Source: Moraxellaceae bacterium (GTDB lineage: Bacteria > Pseudomonadota > Gammaproteobacteria > Pseudomonadales > Ketobacteraceae). From it: a DNA stretch of 7,335 bases. The DNA is taken from the NCBI GenBank assembly GCA_002402125.1, contig NVVG01000280.1:1-7335 (forward strand), written 5' to 3'. Position numbers and translations under genes: made by a program. Positions 1-4,056 of the stretch are shown here, piece by piece (positions within the stretch are counted from its first letter, which is position 1; each line of letters opens with the position of its first letter). The notes under the pieces were generated by a model. It saw only the letters and a list, made by a program, of their open reading frames with translations, was not told the DNA's origin and ran no database searches.

Positions 1-2
1 CT

Positions 3-176
3 ATGATTGAAGATAACCATTTTAAAGCGTTAGAAAATATGTACGCGGCGGCGCCCATAAATAAGATATACAATCCAGTTATGACGGTGTCAGAAGGGAG
101 GTCTGAAATATTCGATGTGGTTAAAACGAAGGGGTCTAACGTTAAAGTACCGCTATGCATAACAATAGGTTACTAG
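3..176 (+). pseudogene. Truncated N-terminal fragment of a PaaI-type (hotdog-fold) thioesterase
   Basis: A 57-codon frame runs from ATG at 3 to TAG at 174-176. The start of the product, with HFKALENMYAAAPINK at residues 6-21 and a following VSEG at 29-32, resembles from memory the N-terminus of PaaI-family thioesterases (LExMYxxAPIN...SEGxAEI). Those proteins are usually about 130-160 residues and act on acyl-CoA thioesters in the cytoplasm. Here the resemblance ends near residue 36. The remaining ~20 residues do not show the expected segment with the HAAGAVHG-like catalytic region, and neither other forward frame restores it. I read it as a gene remnant or a fragment left by rearrangement. 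The ribosome binding site lies outside the window, and the frame could start further upstream. Alternative: an intact small unknown gene, or chance. Confidence 0.5.
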
Positions 177-179
177 CTA

Positions 180-207
180 GGGACAAAACCGTAAGCTGGT
201 TTTACCC
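180..207 (+). terminator. Hairpin after the thioesterase fragment, possible weak terminator
   Basis: AAAACC at 185-190 pairs with GGTTTT at 198-203 around a 7-nt loop. GGG at 180-182 can pair with CCC at 205-207 across a small internal loop. It lies 4 nt after the fragment's stop codon. There is no good T-run after it, so termination activity is uncertain; it may simply insulate rpoH from upstream reading. Confidence 0.3.
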
Positions 208-250
208 CATTTAACGCTGATTATGCTCACCAATGGAAATCACTGTTGTT

Positions 251-279
251 TTGACAGTCGCGTCATAATATGTCATAAA
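251..279 (+). promoter_or_regulatory. Probable sigma70-type promoter of rpoH
   Basis: A perfect -35 hexamer TTGACA (251-256) is followed after 17 bp by CATAAA (274-279), which matches TATAAT at 4 of 6 positions. Transcription would start near 286, giving a leader of about 100 nt before the rpoH start codon. That leader would contain a small hairpin and the CIRCE operator. The spacing and the perfect -35 are seen directly; activity is inferred. Confidence 0.65.
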
Positions 280-304
280 GACCATCAGTTAATTAATTCT
301 CGAA

Positions 305-327
305 GGGAATGAAAGGAACTAATTCCC
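305..327 (+). repeat. Short inverted repeat in the rpoH leader
   Basis: GGGAAT (305-310) is complementary to ATTCCC (322-327), giving a 6-bp stem with an 11-nt loop. A competing smaller hairpin, GGAA (315-318) with TTCC (323-326), uses the same right arm. In the transcript these two folds are mutually exclusive. No function is known. Confidence 0.35.
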
Positions 328-330
328 CTA

Positions 331-357
331 TTAGCACTCCTAAAAGAAGAGTGCTAA
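331..357 (+). promoter_or_regulatory. CIRCE operator (HrcA repressor binding site) in the rpoH leader
   Basis: The sequence TTAGCACTC-N9-GAGTGCTAA occurs with the left arm at 331-339, a 9-bp spacer at 340-348 and the right arm at 349-357. Both 9-bp arms are perfect reverse complements and match the CIRCE consensus exactly. CIRCE is the operator of HrcA, a heat-shock repressor whose folding and activity depend on GroEL; it is best known in front of groESL and dnaK/hrcA operons. Here it lies downstream of the predicted promoter and 28 bp upstream of the rpoH start codon, a position where a bound repressor would block transcription. It can also form a 9-bp hairpin in the mRNA. The hrcA gene is not in this window. 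Confidence 0.93.
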
Positions 358-385
358 ACTCATCAAACGTTTAAAGGAGGACACC

Positions 386-1243
386 ATGAATACAGCGTTA
401 CAACCAGCCATGATCACCGCTCCCGGTGCTAATATAGAAGCTTACCTGCAAACAGTAGGCGGCATTGCTATATTAACCCCAGAACAAGAGCGCGAGCTGT
501 CTGAACGTTACTTTTACCAGGAAGATGTTGACGCAGCACGTCAGTTAGTACTTGCTCACTTACGATTTGTAGTACATATCGCCAAGAGTTATTCCGGTTA
601 CGGGTTATCGCAATCAGACCTTATCCAAGAAGGTAATGTTGGTTTAATGAAGGCAGTAAAACGCTTCGACCCAGAAGTGGGTGTGCGTTTGGTATCATTT
701 GCCGTGCATTGGATCAAAGCCGAGATTCACGAATACGTATTGCGTAACTGGCGTATCGTAAAAGTTGCTACCACCAAAGCGCAGCGTAAATTGTTCTTTA
801 ACCTACGTAGCAAAAAGAAGCGTTTAGGTTGGATGAACTCAACAGAGATCAAAGCGATTGCTGAAGATCTAGGCGTCAGTGTTAATGATGTGCGGGAAAT
901 GGAAGGTCGTTTATCCGCCTATGATGCAACCTTTGATGCCCCCGTCGATGACGATGGTGACCACATAGGCAATTCACCTGTGCATTTTCTCGAAAATGCC
1001 AGCGTAGATCCTGCGATAGAATTAGAGAATAATGACTGGACGCAGAATACCAATGATAAGCTCTATGGCGCGTTATCAATTCTGGACGATCGTAGTCGAG
1101 ATATTCTTAACAAACGTTGGTTTGCGGATGAAAAGTCCACCTTGCACGAGTTGGCTGCTGAATACGGCGTGTCGGCAGAGCGAATTCGCCAGCTAGTAAA
1201 GAATGCCATGAAGAAAATGAAAGCGGCAATTCTAGAAGCGTAA
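386..1243 (+). CDS. rpoH: RNA polymerase heat-shock sigma factor RpoH (sigma32)
   Basis: This cytoplasmic group 3 sigma factor directs core RNA polymerase to heat-shock promoters (chaperones, proteases). At 285 residues it has the usual family length. Region 2.2 is at about 78-96 ([19 protein letters not shown]) and region 2.3-2.4 at about 103-127, including [16 protein letters not shown]. The RpoH box QRKLFFNLR, diagnostic of this family and linked to core binding and FtsH turnover, is at 133-141. The region 4.2 helix-turn-helix is at about 251-279. ATG 386 is preceded by a near-ideal Shine-Dalgarno AAAGGAGG (373-380) with 5-nt spacing. In E. coli rpoH is controlled mainly by mRNA structure and protein stability; here the leader additionally carries a perfect CIRCE operator. 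The usual neighbours ftsY-ftsE-ftsX do not lie immediately upstream. Confidence 0.98.
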   Translation: MNTALQPAMITAPGANIEAYLQTVGGIAILTPEQERELSERYFYQEDVDAARQLVLAHLRFVVHIAKSYSGYGLSQSDLIQEGNVGLMKAVKRFDPEVGVRLVSFAVHWIKAEIHEYVLRNWRIVKVATTKAQRKLFFNLRSKKKRLGWMNSTEIKAIAEDLGVSVNDVREMEGRLSAYDATFDAPVDDDGDHIGNSPVHFLENASVDPAIELENNDWTQNTNDKLYGALSILDDRSRDILNKRWFADEKSTLHELAAEYGVSAERIRQLVKNAMKKMKAAILEA

Positions 1244-1293
1244 ACTAAGCCACAAACTTAGACCCAAACCTATTAGAAGTGTTAATTTACAAG

Positions 1294-1326
1294 AAAAAGG
1301 CTAATCGTTATGATTGGCCTTTTTTT
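1294..1326 (+). terminator. Intrinsic terminator of rpoH
   Basis: Positions 1294-1306 pair with 1312-1324 as a 13-bp stem (one T-G wobble) around the 5-nt loop GTTAT. The arms are AAAAAGGCTAATC and GATTGGCCTTTTT. A T-run (1320-1326) closes it. It lies 50 bp after the rpoH stop and 17 bp before the next start codon, so the DUF423 gene needs read-through or a promoter close to the hairpin. Confidence 0.88.
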
Positions 1327-1343
1327 ATGGTCGAGGATAAACC

Positions 1344-1787
1344 ATGGATACTACGCAAAACCCGCAAACCAACAGCCCCCAAAGTAACCTTGCCAGCGCA
1401 GATGGCCTGGTGTGGATGGCGGTTGGCGCCCTGGTGCTAGCATTAGCGGTCATGCTCGGCGCATTTGGTGCCCATGGACTAAAAGAGACGGTGTCGGCCG
1501 CTAGAATGGCGGTGTATCAGACCGCCGTACAATATCACTTCTATCACGGGCTTGGTTTACTGTTGCTGGGTCTGGTGATGCAGACTCTACCCGCTCTGCC
1601 GGGTTTGCGTTGGGTGGCACGATTATTACTGGTGGGTATCATGCTGTTTTCAGGCAGCTTGTATATGCTGGTGTTTTTGGATTTGCCTTGGTTAGGCATG
1701 GTGACGCCAATAGGTGGGCTGTTGTTTATTGTGGCTTGGTTATTATTTGCCCAGCGCTTATTGAAGCAAGCGTTTGCTAAAACATAA
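1344..1787 (+). CDS. DUF423 family inner-membrane protein
   Basis: The product is a 147-residue membrane protein of unknown function, related to the YgdD-type DUF423 family. It has a polar N-terminal tail (1-19) and about four hydrophobic segments, near 22-42, 66-80, 90-112 and 118-137. Family hallmarks are GAFGAHGL (39-46), YQTAVQYHFYHGLGLL (58-73), LFSGSLY (101-107) and TPIGGL (121-126). Start ATG 1344 has a GAGGA Shine-Dalgarno (1333-1337) with 6-nt spacing. It starts only 17 bp after the T-run of the rpoH terminator. A DUF423 gene between rpoH and thiS also appears, as I recall, in pseudomonads, so the placement looks ancestral rather than acquired. No enzymatic role can be assigned. Confidence 0.9.
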   Translation: MDTTQNPQTNSPQSNLASADGLVWMAVGALVLALAVMLGAFGAHGLKETVSAARMAVYQTAVQYHFYHGLGLLLLGLVMQTLPALPGLRWVARLLLVGIMLFSGSLYMLVFLDLPWLGMVTPIGGLLFIVAWLLFAQRLLKQAFAKT

Positions 1788-1830
1788 CAAGCTGACGCAA
1801 AATACTCTCGTCAAACAATCGCGCGAAATT

Positions 1831-1856
1831 CTTGCTCTAAACTCTTGCTCCAAACA
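1831..1856 (+). repeat. 13-bp tandem direct repeat
   Basis: CTTGCTCTAAACT (1831-1843) is followed immediately by CTTGCTCCAAACA (1844-1856), differing at 2 of 13 positions. It lies in the gap between the DUF423 gene and thiS. It could be a slippage product or a paired protein-binding site; nothing else supports either. Confidence 0.5.
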
Positions 1857-1884
1857 AATAAAAGGACCCACTACGGTGTTTTTT

Positions 1885-1923
1885 GGCTAAAAGTCCTGAC
1901 TTTTGGCCCTCTGTTGGCTTTTT
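1885..1923 (+). terminator. Terminator-like hairpin between the DUF423 gene and thiS
   Basis: GGCTAAAAGTC (1885-1895) pairs with GACTTTTGGCC (1898-1908), with one T-G wobble; the 2-nt gap means the innermost pair probably opens. A T-run (1919-1923) follows 10 nt later, preceded by a GGC that could alternatively pair with GCC at 1906-1908. This is the best candidate for ending the DUF423 transcript. The distance to the T-run makes it less than ideal. The rest of the 1788-2036 gap shows no open frame of note and no recognisable TPP riboswitch. Confidence 0.45.
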
Positions 1924-2036
1924 CGCACATTTATCAGCAATAATGGGCTGAATTATTTGCGCTAGAGCCCGTGTTTCCGCGAAAATAGCCCGTCCAAACA
2001 TTCACACCTCATAACAACCCATTACAGGCATTCCTT

Positions 2037-2252
2037 ATGACAGGGCAACAATTACAGATACAGGTTAACGGTGAGCTAAAGCAGTTACCCTCGGCTTGCA
2101 GCCTGTCGATGCTGGTTGAGCAGATGCAGCTAACGGGAAAACGTATTGCGGTAGAATTGAATTTAGATATTGTGCCCAAAAGCGAACATGCTGACACCCT
2201 GTTGAAGCAGGGTGATGTAGTAGAAATTGTGCATGCGATTGGCGGTGGCTGA
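2037..2252 (+). CDS. thiS: Sulfur carrier protein ThiS
   Basis: ThiS is a small ubiquitin-like protein that carries sulfur as a C-terminal thiocarboxylate for building the thiazole ring of thiamin. The 71-residue product has the usual ThiS size, an N-terminal strand QIQVNGE (7-13), the central GKRIAVELNLDIVPKS (34-49) and the C-terminal VHAIGGG ending in the obligatory Gly-Gly. ThiF would adenylate that terminus and ThiG would take the sulfur; thiF is not in this window. ATG 2037 is the only sensible start. Its Shine-Dalgarno is weak (ACAGG at 2024-2028, 8-nt spacing). A possible promoter, TTGGCT (1915-1920) with AATAAT (1939-1944) and an 18-bp spacer, is only suggestive. thiG follows after 79 bp. 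Confidence 0.95.
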   Translation: MTGQQLQIQVNGELKQLPSACSLSMLVEQMQLTGKRIAVELNLDIVPKSEHADTLLKQGDVVEIVHAIGGG

Positions 2253-2331
2253 AACTCGGTAGTAACGAAAAGCCTGAGGGTCACTATTCACCATTCTGCA
2301 GATTGATAAAACAGTAGGTAAAGGTAAAAAT

Positions 2332-3114
2332 ATGACAGATAGCAAATTAACCATTGCAGGTGTTGAATACAACTCGCGATTGTTAGTCGGTACCGGCAAA
2401 TACAAAGACATGCAAGAGACAGCACAAGCCATTGAAACCAGTGGTGCCGAGATTGTGACCTTTGCCGTACGCCGGACCAATTTGGGCCAAAATCCGAATG
2501 AACCGAGTTTGTTAGACGTGATCTCCCCCGATAAGTACACGTTGCTGCCGAATACCGCCGCCTGTTATACCGCAGAAGACGCCATTCGAACCTGTCGCTT
2601 AGCTAGAGAACTGCTCGATGGTCATGACCTGGTAAAGTTAGAAGTGCTGGGTGATGAGAAAACCCTATTCCCCAATGTGGTGGAAACCCTAAAAGCCGCC
2701 GAAGTGCTGATCAAAGATGGTTTTAAGGTCATGGTCTATACCTCTGATGACCCCATCATCGCCAAACAACTGGCCGACATGGGCTGTGTATCGGTGATGC
2801 CGTTAGCGGCGCCAATCGGCAGTGGTTTGGGCATTCGTAATCCGCACAATATTCGGATGATCTTAGAAGAAGCCACCGTGCCTATCATTGTTGATGCCGG
2901 GGTAGGTACCGCGTCCGATGCCGCCATTGCGATGGAATTAGGTTGTGCCGGGGTATTAATGAATACGGCTATTGCCGCCGCACAAAATCCGGTATTGATG
3001 GCCTCAGCCATGAAGAAAGCCATTGAAGCCGGGCGTGAAGCCTTTTGTGCTGGGCGCATGCCAAGAAAAATGTATGCCAGTGCATCGTCGCCCATCGATG
3101 GTACATTTTTTTAA
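2332..3114 (+). CDS. thiG: Thiazole synthase ThiG
   Basis: ThiG condenses 1-deoxy-D-xylulose 5-phosphate, dehydroglycine and the sulfur of ThiS thiocarboxylate into the thiazole phosphate moiety of thiamin, in the cytoplasm. At 260 residues the length fits the family (TIM barrel). The Schiff-base lysine is expected at K102 in VKLEVLGD (101-108). Phosphate-binding and barrel motifs include LLVGTGKY (17-24), APIGSG (160-165), GIRNP (167-171), [11 protein letters not shown] (187-197) and the GVLMNTAIA stretch (207-215). ATG 2332 has AAAGG (2320-2324) at 7-nt spacing. No clear terminator separates it from thiS or trmB, so the three may share a transcript. The enzyme supplying dehydroglycine (ThiH or ThiO) is not nearby. 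Confidence 0.98.
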   Translation: MTDSKLTIAGVEYNSRLLVGTGKYKDMQETAQAIETSGAEIVTFAVRRTNLGQNPNEPSLLDVISPDKYTLLPNTAACYTAEDAIRTCRLARELLDGHDLVKLEVLGDEKTLFPNVVETLKAAEVLIKDGFKVMVYTSDDPIIAKQLADMGCVSVMPLAAPIGSGLGIRNPHNIRMILEEATVPIIVDAGVGTASDAAIAMELGCAGVLMNTAIAAAQNPVLMASAMKKAIEAGREAFCAGRMPRKMYASASSPIDGTFF

Positions 3115-3204
3115 TGATGGAACTGGCTTTTAATGAGGGCAGTGCGCTTGTTAGTATTATTGGGTTATTAGATACAGTAGGTTGGCTTAGAGAAGAATCG
3201 TAGT

Positions 3205-3975
3205 ATGAGCAATGAACAAGATGAATCAACCATTAGCCATGATGACACACCGGTTAAATATGACGTGGGCCCAGACGGGGTGGAAAAACCGCGGCGTATT
3301 CGCAGCTTTGTGCGCCGCCAAGGCCGCTTAACCGACGGTCAACAGCGTGCATTAGATGAATATTGGTCGCAATATGGCTTAACCCTCGATGCAGGCTTAT
3401 TGAATTTCTCCGAGTTGTTTGGCCGTGAGTCAGCGGTGATTCTAGAAATCGGCTTCGGTAATGGCAGTTCATTGGTGGCAATGGCAAAGAGTCAGCCCGA
3501 GAAAGACTTTATTGGCATCGAAGTGCATCGGCCTGGGGTGGGATCGTTAATCAATGAAGCGCAATCCCAGGGTGTAACAAACATCAAAGTCTTTCATGAA
3601 GACGCGATTGAAGTGTTGGCGTCCTGTATTCCCGATAAAAGCCTGATGGGGTTTCAACTATTTTTCCCCGATCCTTGGCATAAAACGCGTCACAACAAAC
3701 GTCGTATAGTGACACCAGAATTTATCAAAACGATTCATCAGAAACTAAAATCAGGTGCTACCATCCATATGGCCACCGACTGGCAGCATTATGCTAAACA
3801 GATGCTGAAAGTATTGACTGCCGACCACCAAATTAAAAATACCGTATCCAAAGATGAGGCGGCCACCACTGGCGGTTATGCCCCGCGACCAGACTATCGA
3901 CCGAAAACAAAATTTGAAGCCCGCGGTGAGCGGTTGGGGCACGGCGTGTGGGATTTAATTTTTAGTAAAATATAA
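3205..3975 (+). CDS. trmB: tRNA (guanine-N7-)-methyltransferase TrmB
   Basis: TrmB uses S-adenosylmethionine to make 7-methylguanosine at position 46 of the tRNA variable loop. The 256-residue product has a polar, variable N-terminus (1-28) and the family entry motif RSFVRRQGRLTDGQQRAL (33-50). The SAM-binding EIGFGNG is at 81-87, followed by GIEVHRPGVG (104-113). The catalytic FFPDPWHKTRHNKRR is at 153-167, ATDW at 190-193, and the C-terminal TKFEARGERLGHGVWDL at 235-251. The start ATG 3205 has only a weak purine stretch AGAGAAG (3190-3196). A weak promoter-like pair, TTGTTA (3148-3153) and GATACA (3171-3176), lies in the 90-bp gap after thiG, but co-transcription with thiSG is at least as likely. 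Its stop codon overlaps the first of four TATAAG repeats. Confidence 0.97.
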   Translation: MSNEQDESTISHDDTPVKYDVGPDGVEKPRRIRSFVRRQGRLTDGQQRALDEYWSQYGLTLDAGLLNFSELFGRESAVILEIGFGNGSSLVAMAKSQPEKDFIGIEVHRPGVGSLINEAQSQGVTNIKVFHEDAIEVLASCIPDKSLMGFQLFFPDPWHKTRHNKRRIVTPEFIKTIHQKLKSGATIHMATDWQHYAKQMLKVLTADHQIKNTVSKDEAATTGGYAPRPDYRPKTKFEARGERLGHGVWDLIFSKI

Positions 3976-4009
3976 GTTGTTTATAAGGCATTTATAAGAC
4001 GTCTATAAG
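3971..4009 (+). repeat. Four TATAAG repeats at exact 11-bp spacing
   Basis: TATAAG occurs at 3971, 3982, 3993 and 4004, each step exactly 11 bp, close to one helical turn. The first copy overlaps the trmB stop codon and the last ends 47 bp before the next start codon. The intervening 5-bp spacers differ. An 8-bp palindrome AGACGTCT (3997-4004) lies between copies three and four. Each copy resembles a -10 hexamer, but none has a convincing -35 at 16-18 bp. Phased repeats upstream of a gene suggest a cooperative protein-binding site or a bent segment; slippage is the alternative. Confidence 0.7.
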
Positions 4010-4056
4010 ATATGGCTTGAATTAAAAAAACAAAGTGTTATTCGGGGAGAAGTCTA

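Noticed and set aside
205..212. CCCCATTT, a perfect match to the sigma32 -10 consensus, upstream of rpoH (possible autoregulation)
   Set aside because: No CTTGAA-like -35 lies 13-17 bp upstream; the bases there belong to the 180-207 hairpin. CTCGAAG at 299-305 with CCCCTATT at 325-332 was also dropped because the 19-bp spacer is too long and the -10 is imperfect.
134..220. Integron attC-like core (GTCTAAC at 134-140)
   Set aside because: No matching GTTRRRY partner at a proper distance and no inner L boxes or imperfect long palindrome.
1788..2036. TPP riboswitch before thiS
   Set aside because: Looked for the conserved CUGAGA and the ACCUGAUCUGGAUAAUGCCAGCG-like core; neither is present.
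2009..2540. Overlapping reverse-strand open frames of 91 and 125 codons across thiS and the thiS-thiG gap
   Set aside because: They are antisense to well-supported genes, show no family features and have no good ribosome binding site; shadows of thiS/thiG coding bias.
2736..3095. Reverse-strand 119-codon open frame inside thiG
   Set aside because: Alanine- and methionine-rich low-complexity product typical of an antisense shadow; ThiG motifs on the + strand explain the sequence.
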